64,000 nt of DNA, taken from contig JAVGWX010000003.1 in NCBI GenBank assembly GCA_036924085.1, forward strand, positions 120,094,264 to 120,158,263, in the 5' to 3' direction. A program made the translations under genes and the position numbers. Below are positions 10,311 to 22,775 of this stretch, piece after piece (positions within the stretch are counted from its first letter, which is position 1; each line of letters opens with the position of its first letter). The notes beneath the pieces were generated by a model. That model was not told the origin of the DNA, ran no database searches, and saw only the letters and a program-made list of their open reading frames with translations. Source of the stretch: Ariolimax columbianus. Its lineage: Eukaryota; Mollusca; Gastropoda; Stylommatophora; Arionidae.

Positions 10311-10611
10311 ATATAACATCCCACAAATGTTATATGGAAAAGTATCAGTTTCAAAAACACAGACTTGTATATTTTATATATAGACACTTCAATTTGTCAT
10401 CTGTTGGGAGCTAATTTGCAAAGAAGTAGAAATTGTTTACAAAATCAAGTGGCATGTCTAAAATTTGCAATATATTTCATGTCCCTGAAAAATAAAATCA
10501 GACTACGGTACTATGGGGGCGATTTGAAAAGTGTTGACTTTGAGGAGATATTTCATACATGTCAAAGATTTACACATGAGCTATACATTTTCTTAAAGCT
10601 TGGAATGTCGT
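10311..10611. other. Spacer between GT31 gene and mariner
   Basis: AT-rich. A plus-strand open frame at 10365-10619 has no recognisable family feature and is not called as a gene. Confidence 0.5.
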
Positions 10612-10626
10612 TTAGGTGATGTATCA

Positions 10627-11650
10627 TTATTTTTCAACGTTGTCACCATCCCGATCCACACACAAACGCCAACATTGGACAAGATGTTGCATCCCGTCGA
10701 GAACAAAATCTGAAGTCTCCTCCTGAAACCAGGTACCCACAGCTGCTTGCATCTCCTCGTCAGAAGCGTAACGGTGTCTCTTCAAGTGTTTATTCAGCTT
10801 CAGGATGAGGAAGAAGTCACAAGGTGCCCGATCGGAGCTGTACTATGGGTGTGGTAAAATGTCGCCAAACTTGTGACGCTCCCATGCAGCCAATGATTGT
10901 CGACTCGTCTGTGCGCGAGCATTGTCGTGCTGAAGAATTGTGTGCTTGCCCACACAAACATGCAGCAATCGTGCTCGAAGCTTCTGCAAAGTTTTCACAT
11001 ATCGATAGAAGAAGACGGCACTGCCGTGCTCCCAGAATTCAGTGTGGACTACGCCATGGCAGTCCCAACAGACGGTCATCATCACTTTTCCCGTCGAGAT
11101 GACGACCTTGATTTTGTTTCTGGTAGGTGAGTTCGTATGTCTGTACTCCATAGACTGGTACTTATTTTCTGAGTTATAATGATGTGCCTCTGACTCCTCA
11201 CCTGTCACAATTCGGCGGATAAAGGCATAGTCTTGCTGTTCATATCGTGTCAGAAGTTCCTGACAGACCTGCTGTCGCCGCTGTTTTATATCCGGTGTCA
11301 GTATGCGACGGATAATGTGATGGAATTGTTCAGTCGAAATCATAAGCATTGCGGAGATATCTTTCTGCTTGGCACGGTGATTGGCACGAATCAGTTCGTC
11401 CAGGCGAGCTTGGTGCTGTGCATCCACAGCTGTGATCTGTCGTCTGCCGCGAGCCGTGTCATGCAGGTTCGTTGTGGCTGAATTGTCGCCTTTTACAGTC
11501 CGTGTCCACCTTATGACAGTACTGACATCCACACAGGTGACACCTTTCCGCAGCCATTCTTCGATGCATGTCGACGGGCACTCAACCTTACGTCGCCAGA
11601 AATGTAATCACAGCATGTTGCTTCAACCGTATCTCCATGTAGGCTACCAT
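10627..11650 (-). pseudogene. mariner-family transposase pseudogene
   Basis: Nearly the full length of a mariner transposase (about 340 residues) can be followed. The N-terminal helix-turn-helix region starts MVAYMEIRLKQHAVITFL. A TGEESEAHHYNSENKYQSME block stands for the usual TGDETWIHHYxPExKxQSMEW, then comes LQHDNARAQTSRQ, then the APCDFFLILKLNKHLK region and the end WRLCVDRDGDNVEK. Breaks: two stops near 11590, a frameshift before 11532 and an in-frame TAG at 10842-10844 just before the third catalytic region. The first catalytic Asp of the D,D34D triad is replaced by Glu. The element is dead. Terminal inverted repeats could not be fixed. Confidence 0.88.
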
Positions 11651-12374
11651 TTTACTGTCTGCTGTGCGCAGGCATCATGCTCTAGGTACATGCCACTACT
11701 ATTATTCCTTCATTAGAGATTATTTTCACATAGGTGTCACATGGCTTTGAACACTATTATAATAGTTAAAGAGCTGACAGTAACATTTTTCAAATCGTCG
11801 TTTTTAAAGACCGCAATAAAGAAACTACACAATTTCACTTTGTTTGTTAGCCATTTCTGTCGTGTTCGTTCTACCTGTCACCTAACGAAAATATTAATTT
11901 AGTTAAAATGAGAGTTGTTGGTATGCTTTTGACTGCTTATCACCCAGAAGAGATTGTTAAAAATATATAATAATTACTAACTTATCAGGGAGTTGCTTTA
12001 GAACATTTGATTTTCTTACACGCGACTATATGCAAACAACTTATCTTCGTGTACCACTAAATATAGATAAGTCCTCTAAGTCAACTATTAGTAACAAATC
12101 AACAACTAATTAGACAACCATAAACTGTACATGTTTAAGACCTGCATGCTATTGTTTCTGTTGCTCCTGTTATACACTAATACAGCTTAGCTGTGTATTA
12201 TTTTATTTGTAGAGGATTTTTTAGCGTGGTAATCCACTTTATAATCCATTTTGATTGTTATCAAACAGATGACCGAACTTTTTGAGGACAATCGCGGAGC
12301 CAAACCATCAATATATGATATTGAAGGACCCAGCATCCTCAGATCGGAGGTGGAGAATGTGTAGGATGTAGTAC
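11651..12374. other. Mariner flank and unassigned AT-rich spacer
   Basis: The first part probably holds the mariner untranslated end. No further gene or repeat was recognised. Confidence 0.45.
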
Positions 12375-12453
12375 GGAGAACGGAATGCGTTGTGTCGCTA
12401 GTTTATAGCTTGTCTGTGATATTTGCACCTTTTGGTCCAACACATCCGTCTTA
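12375..12453 (-). mobile_element. SINE-C, short internal fragment
   Basis: Reverse of the SINE-C central part, with GGAATGCGTTGTGTCGCTAG and TTGGTCCAACACATCCGTC. It carries the short-subfamily variant CGCTAG. Both ends are missing. Confidence 0.8.
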
Positions 12454-12479
12454 ACAGCATTATGCCCTATCTACACAGA

Positions 12480-12840
12480 ACAAATATTCAAAAAGATGGC
12501 AGGGATGCCAGGGCTTGTCATTGGAGGAGTGGCAATGAATAACCTTAGATATGCGGATGATTCAGTTTTGATGGCATAAAATGTGAGAAAGAATTACAGG
12601 AGCCTGTGACAAAAATATACAAAATAAGTCAAGAGTTTGGATTAGACATAAACATAAAGAAAACAGAGACTATGATACTTTGGAAAAGTGACAAGAAACC
12701 ATGCATGCAGATAAAAATATAAGATCAAGTATTGGAACACGTAAAGAGTTAATCCTATCTAGGTCATTAATAACGGAAAAAGGCAGCTAACAAATAGAAA
12801 AAGGGAATAAATATGTCCAAAGTCAAAATGGCATTCAGCA
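12480..12840 (+). mobile_element. LINE fragment, reverse transcriptase catalytic region
   Basis: Plus strand reads NNLRYADDSVLMA, the YADD catalytic motif of reverse transcriptase, then ISQEFGLDINIKKTETMIL and VLEHVKS, as in RTE-like LINEs. There are several stops. It ends at about 12840, where the minisatellite begins. Confidence 0.8.
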
Positions 12841-12844
12841 ACAT

Positions 12845-13880
12845 GCTGGTCTAACATTTTCTGTGCTAGGAACAAATTACACATTAGACTTCCCCTCTGT
12901 TGGTCTGACACTGTCTGTGCTAGGTTCAATGACATACTAGACGACCCATCTGTTAGTCTGACACTGTCTGTGCTAGGTTCAATGACACATTAAGCTCCCT
13001 ACTCCCCATCTGTTGGTCTAACACTGTCTGTGCTAGGAACAAATGACACATTAGACTCCCTATATGTTGGTCTGACACTGTCTGTGCTAGGAACAAATGA
13101 CACAGTAATCCCCCAATCTGCTGGTCCAACACTGTCTGTGCTAGGATCAATGACACAGTTAATCCCCCAATCTGCTGGTCCAACACTGTCTGTGCTAGGA
13201 TCAATGACACAGTTAATCCCCCAATCTGCTGGTCCAACACTGTCTGTGCTAGGATCAATGACACAGTTAATCCCCCAATCTGCTGGTCCAACACTGTCTG
13301 TGCTAGGATCAATGACACAGTTAATCCCCCAATCTGCTGGTCCAACACTGTCTGTGCTAGGATCAATGACACAGTTAAACCCCCAATCTGCTGGTCCAAC
13401 ACTGTCTGTGCTAGGATCAATGACACAGTTAATCCCCCAATCTGCTGGTCCAACACTGTCTGTGCTAGGATCAATGACACATTAAACTCCACATCTGCTG
13501 ATCTAACACTGTCTGTGCTAGGATTAATGACACAGTTAAACCCCCAATCTGCTGGTCCAACACTGTCTGTGCTAGGATCAATGACACAGTTAAAGCCCCA
13601 ATCTGCTGGTCCAACACTGTCTGTCCTAGGATCAATGACACATTAAACTCCACATCTGCTGGTCTAACACTGTCTGTGCTAGGATCAATGACACAGTTAA
13701 ACCCCCAATCTGCTGGTCCAACACTGTCTGTGCTAGGATCAATGACACATTAAATTCCACATCTGTTGGTCTAACACTGTCTGTGCTAGGATCAATGACA
13801 CAGTTAAAGCCCCAATCTGCTGGTCCAACACTGTCTGTGCTAGGATCAATGACACATTAAACTCCACATCTGCTGGTCTA
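12845..13880. repeat. 54-bp minisatellite block
   Basis: About 19 units related to CTAGGATCAATGACACAGTT followed by AATCCCCCAATCTGCTGGTC. The most regular run (13130-13480) has exact 54-bp spacing; units toward 12850 and 13500-13880 are more varied and mix with 60-bp-type units. Because 54 is divisible by three, both strands stay open as an 18-residue periodic frame. Confidence 0.95.
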
Positions 13881-14500
13881 ACACTGTCTGTGCTAGGATC
13901 AATGACACATGAAACTCCTTACTCCACATCTGTTGGTCTAACATTGTCTGTGCTAGGATCAATGACACATGAAACTTCTTACTCCACATCTGTTGGTCTA
14001 ACATTGTCTGTGCTAGGATCAATGACACATGAAACTCCTTACTCCCCATCTGTTGGTCTAACATTGTCTGTGCTAGGATCAATGACACATGAAACTCCTT
14101 ACTCCACATCTGTTGGTCTAACATTGTCTGTGCTAGGATCAATGACACATGAAACTCCTTACTCCACATCTGTTGGTCTAACATTGTCTGTGCTAGGGTC
14201 AATGACACATGAAACTCCTTACTCCACATCTGTTGGTCTAACATTGTCTGTGCTAGGATCAATGACACATGAAACTCCTTACTCCACATCTGTTGGTCTA
14301 ACATTGTCTGTGCTAGGATCAATGACACATGAAACTCCTTACTCCACATCTGTTGGTCTAACATTGTCTGTGCTAGGATCAATGACACATTAAACTCTTT
14401 ACTCCACATCTGTTGGTCTAACACTGTCTATGCTAGGTCAATGACACATTAAACTTCCCATCTGTTGGTCTAACACTGTCTATGCTAGGATCAATGACAC
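13881..14500. repeat. 60-bp minisatellite block
   Basis: About ten 60-bp units containing TGAAACTCCTTACTCCACATC and TGTTGGTCTAACATTGTCTG. It is clearly a sister of the 54-bp block with a 6-bp longer unit. It is very homogeneous from 13890 to 14390, implying recent expansion. Long open frames on both strands are by-products of the period. Confidence 0.95.
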
Positions 14501-14534
14501 TTCTGGTGGAACCTATAGCCATTCATTTATTCTT

Positions 14535-14785
14535 CTTCGACATTCTTCCGTTTTGACGTTTCGTCATAGATTACGAGGCTATGATTTCTGCTCCATTTGG
14601 CCAAACACATCCGATTTCAGCTAATTTTTTTAGTAACGGGTTTGCCTTCCCACTGCAATATTTATCCCTTGGCCAGACTGCACTAGTGACTAGTGCAGCC
14701 TGATTCCAGAGCCACTACGTGTAAGCGTAATAGGGTCTTGGTCAGCTATGGCTCGCTGACTCTGATATAAGCAGCTTGGCCCCAG
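14535..14785 (-). mobile_element. SINE-C, diverged copy
   Basis: Reverse SINE-C. It starts at the tail (ATTCTTCTTCGACATTCTTCC), passes through CCAAACACATCCGATTTCAG and ends near GGTCAGCTATGGCTCGCTGAC. It abuts the end of the 60-bp minisatellite. A 20-base-class gap and many substitutions show age. Confidence 0.8.
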
Positions 14786-15346
14786 GCATTCGTTTGAAAA
14801 CATTTATAATACAGATAAAGACTATCACTACTCGAAAGACAGACACAAGAAATCAAGTAGCAGCATTGAAATAACAGTACATTGGTTTAGAAGTGTGACA
14901 AATGACAGGTTTCGATTTCGCCAAATGTGCTGTATTACAAATTTGGCGAAATTCACATATGTGCTTCTTGGGAGTTGATAAATGCACTATTTATTCCTTT
15001 CATTGTGTTGCCAGTGTCAATCTTGGTCCTTACTAGAAACACATAAGAGTAAGATCCAGAGCTGTGAGATTCGCGGTGTGAGAAGTGCACAGGCCTCTCA
15101 TTTGGAGATAACAACAAATCTACGCATCTCGCCTCTCTGTGATGCCAAAAGAAAGAGCATTAGGACACAAGAAGAAGAAGTTACAGAAGTGCACAGTTTT
15201 ACCCATTTGAGAAATAATCTAGAAACACAAATCAGGATGATAACACTGGAATTAACAAAGCCAGGTTTACTTTAGATTGTATGTGCTAAATGTGGAATTT
15301 GACAGATTTATATACAGAAAAATGATACGTGACTGTTAACACCAAC
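14786..15346. other. Unassigned spacer, possible LINE remnant
   Basis: A plus-strand frame at 14982-15275 contains EEVTEVHSFTHLRNNLETQ, which weakly resembles the region after reverse transcriptase where LINEs have a VxxFTYLGS motif. The evidence is too weak for a call. Confidence 0.3.
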
Positions 15347-15700
15347 GATGGGATCAAGATCCTGAGTAGTGCGTGAGCTGCAACGATCAGTGACCTAAAG
15401 CTGACTGCTAGTGTCAGGACCAGCAAACCAGAGCTGTCAAGACCCTTCTACACTTTCAAGCGGTGATCCTGGATAACATGCTGCAACAGACCAGACTGGC
15501 TGAAGTGAAAGGATCAAAGACGGAAGGCTAAGCCGGTACCAAATATTGCCTGTTGGATGAGTCAGGCAGAAAGGTGCAAATATCGCAGTCAAGCTGGAAA
15601 CTACGACACAAGGCATTCCTTTCTCCGAACTACATCCTGCTTTTTACAAAACCCTTTTCAGGTCATGTGAGCGGGAGTTTGAGAACGAACAATAAAGAAG
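15347..15700 (+). mobile_element. SINE-C, full-length copy
   Basis: Runs from GATGGGATCAAGATCCTGAG to GAGAACGAACAATAAAGAAG. A 9-bp duplication AACACCAAC flanks it at 15338-15346 and 15701-15709. It is more diverged than the copies at 31459 and 51792. Confidence 0.85.
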
Positions 15701-15999
15701 AACACCAACAAAAATATGTCTTAGCATATGCCTCTGAAACTTGGCATTTAGCAATTAACAACAAACACATTGTACAGACTGCTGTTTGTTGCTTGTGAAG
15801 CTACTCTCATCCAAGTTTTTCAGTGGTTATTTTTATATATGTGTGTACTGAAGACGGTGGACCTACGTAATGCAATGTCAGTCTTCTCAGTAGGCTCAGT
15901 ATGGGTCCCGTATTTGTGGTACACAACAAGACAACAACCAGCAAGAATGGTGTTCAAGCTGATAAAGTAGATTTCATCATCAATGCCTGTCCCTCCTTT
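15701..15999. other. Unassigned spacer
   Basis: No gene or repeat recognised. Confidence 0.45.
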
Positions 16000-16790
16000 C
16001 AGGTCAAAGGCCACTGACAACCCTCGCCCAGCAAGTTCAGTCTTGAGCTGCCCCTTTTGTCTCTCTCCAGTCAATGTTATCGACATTAGTACCAGATCTC
16101 TTTCTGGCTTTATGCCAATCATTTGTTCCGGCCTCCTTTTCTCTCCAGGCTGTATCAATCACTTGATTTAACCAGGGTAGTTGGACAAATGGGGATCTAG
16201 TGGTCTTGTGTTCGATCGTCTGGTGCAGCTTGTTCACTACATTTTCCTATTCATATGTGTATCTGAACACCTGTTTGGCTTTCCGGTGTCTGGTGTGATT
16301 TCCTCTGGATATAAGTACGATACATGGCAGGTGCTCTCTCTCTTGTGCCCCTAATACGTCCCAGCATGCGGATGGAGCAACATCACTGGATATAAGAGCT
16401 AGGTCGATAACCCCATCCGTATCCCTCGGTCGAGATGCTAGTCTAGTTAGATGTCCGTCATTCACGACAGTAAGGTTTGTGTAGACTAATGCCTGGCTCA
16501 AGGCGACGCCTTGCCTATTTTCAGTGACATTTCCTCACTTCTTTGATCTAGCATTAAAGTCACCTGCAGTAAGACACATTTTACTATGACAAGTCTGACA
16601 GAAACTCCTACTTTATGTCGTTGAAGAGGTGATTTATGTGAGCATATATGTTGTAGATTCTCCATTCTGTATCCTGGACACTTGATGGCAACATTCTCCT
16701 TCAAGCAGGTCTCCTGGATCATGAAGATGTCAAAATCGTACACCAATTTTTGGAGAATGACTTTGAGTTGGGTGCTGCTGCGGCAATTGC
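16000..16790 (-). mobile_element. LINE fragment, apurinic-type endonuclease domain
   Basis: The minus strand reads DFDIFMIQETCLKENVAIKCPGY, the start of a LINE endonuclease (usual IQETxL...GY). After decay it reads RLASRPRDTDGVIDLALISS, matching the conserved TRxxxTxxSVIDLALVS block. This is the N-terminal half of an RNase H-bearing LINE ORF2, possibly the family at 45794-48351, whose copy there lacks this half. At least two stops occur. Confidence 0.75.
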
Positions 16791-16994
16791 AGTAGCCTAT
16801 ACGGACATTCTTCTTTCTTTCTTTACATACTTCTCGACTTGTTTAAACACAAAGACATGAGTAAGTTAATAGGAGTGCTTTAATCTGAAATAATTTATGG
16901 AACAACTGTAAAATTATTTTAAAAACATATTCCAAGTAAAGGTCAAATGTAGAAGATTCTTTGATAATTTCATGCCATAATACTGATGGAAACT

Positions 16995-17294
16995 GGGATA
17001 GGAGTCTAACGTCTGGTCAGGCAGAACATACTGATCAGACAATGTTAGTCAAGGTCGGGTGATACATACTGACCAAGACCCCACCTCACTTTCATGCAGG
17101 TCTACCTGAAAACAGGGTTTTTAATGACAGTCTTGCTCAATTTATCCCAGGTTTAGTTAATGTCATGCAGATGAAACCAAGCATAGTACAACAGCCTGGT
17201 GGACCACGGAGGAAAGCTACTGAAAGCACTATCTAATGTATTTTTTAGGACGCATGAAAGAGTAAACATACTCATTGTGGGCAACAACAACAAC
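16995..17294 (+). mobile_element. SINE-B copy
   Basis: Aligned with 5477-5873: duplicated GGTCAGGCAGAACATACTG head, then GACCAAGACCCCACCTCAC, and a CATTGTGGGCAACAACAACA end. Shorter because of internal deletions. Confidence 0.85.
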
Positions 17295-17374
17295 TGATAG
17301 AAATACTACTAGTTAAAATGTTTGTTCGGTCATCAAACAAAAATAAGTCACACAAGTATATTTTTTAAACAGAA

Positions 17375-17560
17375 AAATCTGTGTAGATCACATTTTAAAC
17401 AGAAGTTCAATCTGTGCAGATCACATTTTAAACAAAAGTTCAATCTGTGCAAATCACATTTTAAACAAAAGTTCAAACTGAGCAAATCACATGTTAAACG
17501 AAAGTTCAATCTGTGCAGATCACATTTTAAACAAAAGTTCAATCTGTGTAAAAAAAAGTC
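17375..17560. repeat. 33-bp tandem repeat, about 5.5 copies
   Basis: Units contain CACATTTTAAACAAAAGTTC followed by AATCTGTGCAGAT. The 33-bp period keeps an open frame of 11-residue repeats on both strands; this is not taken as a gene. Confidence 0.93.
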
Positions 17561-17984
17561 TCTATAATGCATATTCTGAGATGATGATGAAAAAAGTTGC
17601 AATAGGGCTGTCAAAATCAATGGTATAAAATGTAATGCCACAAATGTGTGGATGATCAAGTATTAGTGGGTTGATCAGTAGCAATGTTTCAAAGACTGCT
17701 TAAACAAATTAACAGCACAACAAAAGAGTTTTTTTGGTAATAGACAAGCAGCATAGGCAAACCAATATAATTATCAATTGAGAAATATTCGAACAAGTAC
17801 ATATTTGGGGCAAACTATATCATAAAATGCTCACAATGAGACCAAAATTAGGACAAGGATTACAATGGCAAAAGAAACCTTCAGATAAAAACAAAAATTG
17901 CTAACCTCAATGAATATCAGGAGAGAAAAAAGGAAAAGAATAATCACCCCTATGTCCAATTGCATTGTATGGGGCTGTGGACTC
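17561..17984. other. Unassigned AT-rich spacer, probable LINE decay
   Basis: No motif recognised; position suggests the upstream part of the LINE fragment that follows. Confidence 0.35.
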
Positions 17985-18364
17985 TAGCAAAGAAGGATAC
18001 AAAAAAGCATGGAAGCGTTTGAAATGTGGTTCTATCCTAGAATGGAATGTGTAGGTTGGACAGAAAGAGGATCCAATAACAAAGTCCTCACTGAAGAATA
18101 GCGTACAAAGACATATTTAAAATGATACAGAAATGAAGATTGAGTTGGCTGGTACACAATATGTGACACGAAAGTCTTCCACAGAAGATAATAGAAGGAA
18201 AGATTCAGGGGAAAAGAGAAAGTGAGCAACCAAGACTCATCTTTACACCTCAGGCATGCAAAGATATTAATGCATGAGCCTATGCTGAAATGAAGAGAGC
18301 TGTAGAGTCCAATGGAGAGACAAACTCAGACAACCAATCTCAGGACTGACCAGCCAGATGACGA
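17985..18364 (+). mobile_element. RTE-like LINE, 3' end of coding region and tail
   Basis: After correcting frames the plus strand reads LAKKDTKK, then an FEMWFYPRMECVGW-like stretch, LSWLVHNM-like residues, and IQGKREXEQPRLIFTSQACKD. This is the order seen at the end of RTE-like ORF2 (AFEMWxYRRMLxxSW ... LxWLGHIxR ... GKRxRGRP). It ends in GATGACGATGATGAT and runs into the microsatellite. Confidence 0.75.
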
Positions 18365-19385
<1,021 letters not shown>

Positions 19386-19859
19386 ATATATCAATTCATT
19401 TTTTATTGTGAAACCACATTTTATGAAATAAAGCAATCCATTAAAAATCATTTCAAAACCTTACCACAGACAACTGGTAGTTCATGAATGAACTAAAATC
19501 ATTTTAACAACAAAGTATTAATCATCACGTTAAATAAAAGGCAAGATATATCAGCTTTGTTTATCATATGTCTTATTAACTATCAGCAAGGAATAGTAAA
19601 TATAAATGTGAAATTGCATAAGTGATTATTTGACTGGGTGAATACAAGAATAAAATTTTTGTGTCAAGAATTATAGAACCAGATTTACAGTAATTCCATA
19701 TAACCCTAATAATATTTCACTGAACTGTTTACCTGCACAAGAATAAGGTATTTCCCTTTAGATCCTCACCTCAAACAACAATATCTTAGCAATGTCACAT
19801 GATAATCCATTTTGTTTAATTGCAGTACTCAAAATTACCATAGGCAAACGCAAAGGCTG
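19386..19859. other. Unassigned AT-rich spacer
   Basis: Nothing recognised. Confidence 0.5.
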
Positions 19860-20126
19860 CCGTCCATCGTAGACGATGATGGCAAAATTTATTATGCTAG
19901 CGCTATTTTTTAGTAAGGATTAACTGCGCTACTTTTTATCCTCACTCTCTCATCTCGTGCCGCCCGACCTCAGTGGGAAGTCAAGTACAAGATGACTAGG
20001 GGGCGACTACGAGATGCAGGGGACTCCGCATCAAGCACCCGTGAAAAAGACATCGAAGTCCGGAGTCGAACCCACACCACCTGATCACGAGGCCGACGGC
20101 TTAACCACTTCGCCACGGAATCCCCA
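19860..20126 (-). mobile_element. tRNA-derived SINE
   Basis: On the minus strand from 20126 the sequence begins GGGGATTCCGTGGCGAAGTG. It has a good box A (TGGCGAAGTGGTTAAGC) and a perfect box B (GGTTCGACTCC) about 45 bases later, as in tRNA genes with a long variable arm. It then passes into a GC-richer body to about 19860. The tRNA-like part is unlikely to be a functional tRNA because no acceptor stem pairs at the far end. Confidence 0.7.
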
Positions 20127-20440
20127 ATTTCATTGAATTCATTGCATTGAGGAATGTATGGAAGTCAAAAGTTAACATAGACTACATTAGCAAATCAACA
20201 ACACTTTTTTACAAGTTTAAAACAATGAACATTAACATTTGTTTGAGCTCTTTACAGCAATAAAAGCTCTGAATTGCAGGGGTTTTTTATACACAAAAAC
20301 TTTGTTGTGTACAAGTACTGCCTCTGAAGAGACATGCACGAAGAAAAATATGTAGCATTAATGGCTAACTTTGCAGAGTATGCTAGAAACCATTTTGAAA
20401 TGTTCAAAATTGTGAAGACTGAGATGAATTTTGCCTTAAA
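20127..20440. other. Unassigned spacer
   Basis: No gene or repeat recognised. Confidence 0.45.
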
Positions 20441-21216
20441 TGGTCATTGACTAGACAACTTAGCGATCTTGGCTTTGCCGATGATTTTCGCTTCTGTCCC
20501 ATATCCACAACCAGATACGAAATAAGATACAAAACACAGATTTTTTAAATAAATGCAATTAACAATAATAGAATTGAGTTAGAAAATACCAACCATCAAA
20601 ATGTGAAGTATTTCATATACCCTAGCAGCAATATGGACATATTAGGAGGTACAAAAAGTGATGTTCAGTTAAGAATACAGAAGGTCAAAAAAGGTTTATT
20701 GCATTGAGGAATTTATGGAAGTCAAAAAAAATTAAAACCACCACCAAAATAAAAATCTTCAACTTCAATGTAAAATCCGTTCTATTAAATGGCTCTGAAA
20801 CACGGAGGACATTACAGATATTCATGAAAAAGTTATACACTTTCGTAAATGGTTGCCTGCACAAAATACATTGATGGAAATAGTACGACAAGATCACCAA
20901 TGGGGAACTGATGGAAAAAACTGGATAAATACCATTAGAGCATGAAATACGGAGGGGATGATGGTGATGGATAGGCCATACATTACGGAAACCAGTTGAT
21001 AACAAACATTACCAGACACGCTCTGTTCTGGAATCTACAGAGCAAGAGAAGTAGAGGAAGATCAAGACACTCATGGAAGAGGGAACTGGAAGCAAATATA
21101 AAGGCAGCAAATAGGATGTGGACAGAATTGGCTCAAATGGCTCATGATAGGAAGACTTGGTGAGTATTTGTTGAGAACCTATGCTCCACAGGAAGCTAAC
21201 AGGTCTTTGATTGATT
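20441..21216 (+). mobile_element. RTE-like LINE, RT end to 3' tail
   Basis: The plus strand reads an FADDF reverse-transcriptase box near 20485, then KIKIFNFNVKSVLLNGSETRR (usual KIRIFNxNVKSVLLYGxETWR), WIGHTLRKPVDN, RSVLEST and EQEKxRK. It ends at about 21213 in GATTGATTGATTGA, a short tandem tail. Related fragments lie at 27030 and 34740 (plus) and 29560 (minus). Confidence 0.85.
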
Positions 21217-21239
21217 GATTGAACTAACAAGAAAAAAAC

Positions 21240-21713
21240 AATTCAACCAACCAAGATGGAAGAAGGTTATCTGTAAAGAGGACTATTGACATGATGCGGA
21301 GACAGTCGCAGAGGAATTTGTACCTGTTTTTTTCAAGGAATATCTCCAGATTTGGTAGCTAGAACATTTGTACAATGTACGAACAGGGAAATACTGCACA
21401 GGTAACAGGGAAATATAAATTATGAGATCGTGAAACTGGCTGAAATAAGGTAGAAAGAAGTTGAGAAGATGAAACTGAGCACAAGGGAAAAGCTACATAA
21501 TGAAGGCAGTAGGACCCTGAAAATACTAGCTACTTTCAAAACTGCCAAAAAGAAGATAAAGATAAACAGTATCAATGTGATGCACCAACCAATTACAAAG
21601 AAGACTCAGTGAAAAAATGATTTTACACCAGACTTCAAAATATGGATAAAAGATGGAAAGACATTACTATTTCAATGGAAGACCAAACTGCAATGGTTAA
21701 GAAGGATAACATT
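21240..21713. other. Unassigned, probably decayed LINE
   Basis: Purine-rich with many short frames. No motif was certain. Confidence 0.35.
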
Positions 21714-22775
21714 CTTAACTTAACTTAACGTCTTTATACTGGTTTAGAAGACCCTGCAGAGTCTGTATACAACCAGTTACATTTACATCACCTTGCTCTA
21801 AAAGCTATGCGCATCCAGTTTATTCTTAAATGCATTAACTGTCCCTGTCTCCACTACCTTCCCTGGCAATGCATTCCAAGCAGACACCACTCTCTGACTA
21901 AAAAAATATTTCCTAATATCTAATCTGGACCTCTCTTTAGTCAGCTTGTAGCTATGCCCTCGTGTTATTGTGGGTGGCTGTATTTTAAAAAACTTGTTAT
22001 AGTCTAATTTATCCATTCCTCTGATCATCTTATAAACCTGTATTAAGTCACCACGAATTCTTCTCTCTTCGAGACACTGTTGGCCGGTTTTTCTGAGTCG
22101 TTCCTCATAACTGTAATTCTGGAATCCCACTATCATCTTTGTCGCTCTTTTTTATATTCTTTCCAGCATGTTTATATCCCCTCTATAATAAGGACTCCAC
22201 ACCTGTACACAGTACTCCAATCTAGGTCTAACTAAAGCTTTATACAGTTTGATGATCACTTCCTTGCTCCTATGTTTAATATTTCTTGTTATCATACCTA
22301 ACATTGCATTTGCCTTTTTCACTGCTACCTTAACTTGCTCACTCACCTTTCCTGTATGATCTATTATAATTCCTAGGTCCCTTTCCTTATCTATCTTTCT
22401 AATATTGTTTTCTCCCATTCTGTAATTATGTTCCATATTGGACCTACCCATATGGATGACTGTACATTTATCTACATTAAACTCCATTTGCCAGCTTACA
22501 GACCATTCTCGAATTTTATCTAAATCCGACATCAATATATCCACTTCCGCTTTAGATGAGACACTACTGCATAGTTTTGTGTCATCAGCAAATTTTGCAA
22601 TCATGGATCCCATATCAAAGTCCAAATCATTTATATATATCAAGAACAAAATTGGTCCCAAAACCGAGCCCTGTGGCACACCACTTTTCACTTCACACCA
22701 CTCAGAGTACTCCTTATTTATGCCCACCCTCTGCCTTCTTCCCGTTAACCAATTTTCAATCCATTTGGCAACTTC
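21714..22775 (-). mobile_element. CR1-like LINE, 5'-truncated copy 1
   Basis: The minus strand encodes the back half of a CR1-type ORF2: KSGVPQGSVLGPILFLIYIN (RT), AKFADDTKLCSS (the ADD catalytic box), RDLGIIIDHT, LVRPRLEYCVQVWSP and, in a second frame, [20 protein letters not shown] ending DAHSF. One frameshift at about 22140 separates the two parts. The 3' end is a run of TTAAG units (CTTAA on the plus strand, 21714-21729). It lacks RNase H and endonuclease. Copy 2 at 49566 is about 95 percent alike over the shared part by eye. Confidence 0.92.

Noticed and set aside
10612..11885. TTAGGTGA at 10612-10619 and its reverse complement at 11878-11885 as mariner terminal inverted repeats
   Set aside because: Only 8 bases match, no TA duplication flanks them, and the left one is only a few bases from the transposase stop codon, closer than is usual.
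12953..14424. Long open frames on both strands (150-192 codons) within the 54/60-bp repeats
   Set aside because: They follow from a period divisible by three in a homogeneous array; there is no start context, signal or domain, and both strands are equally open.
17322..17567. Plus-strand gene with 11-residue repeats
   Set aside because: It is the translation of the 33-bp tandem repeat, with no other coding feature.
20040..20126. Functional tRNA gene
   Set aside because: Box A and box B are good, but the acceptor stem has no partner and the sequence runs on into a SINE body.
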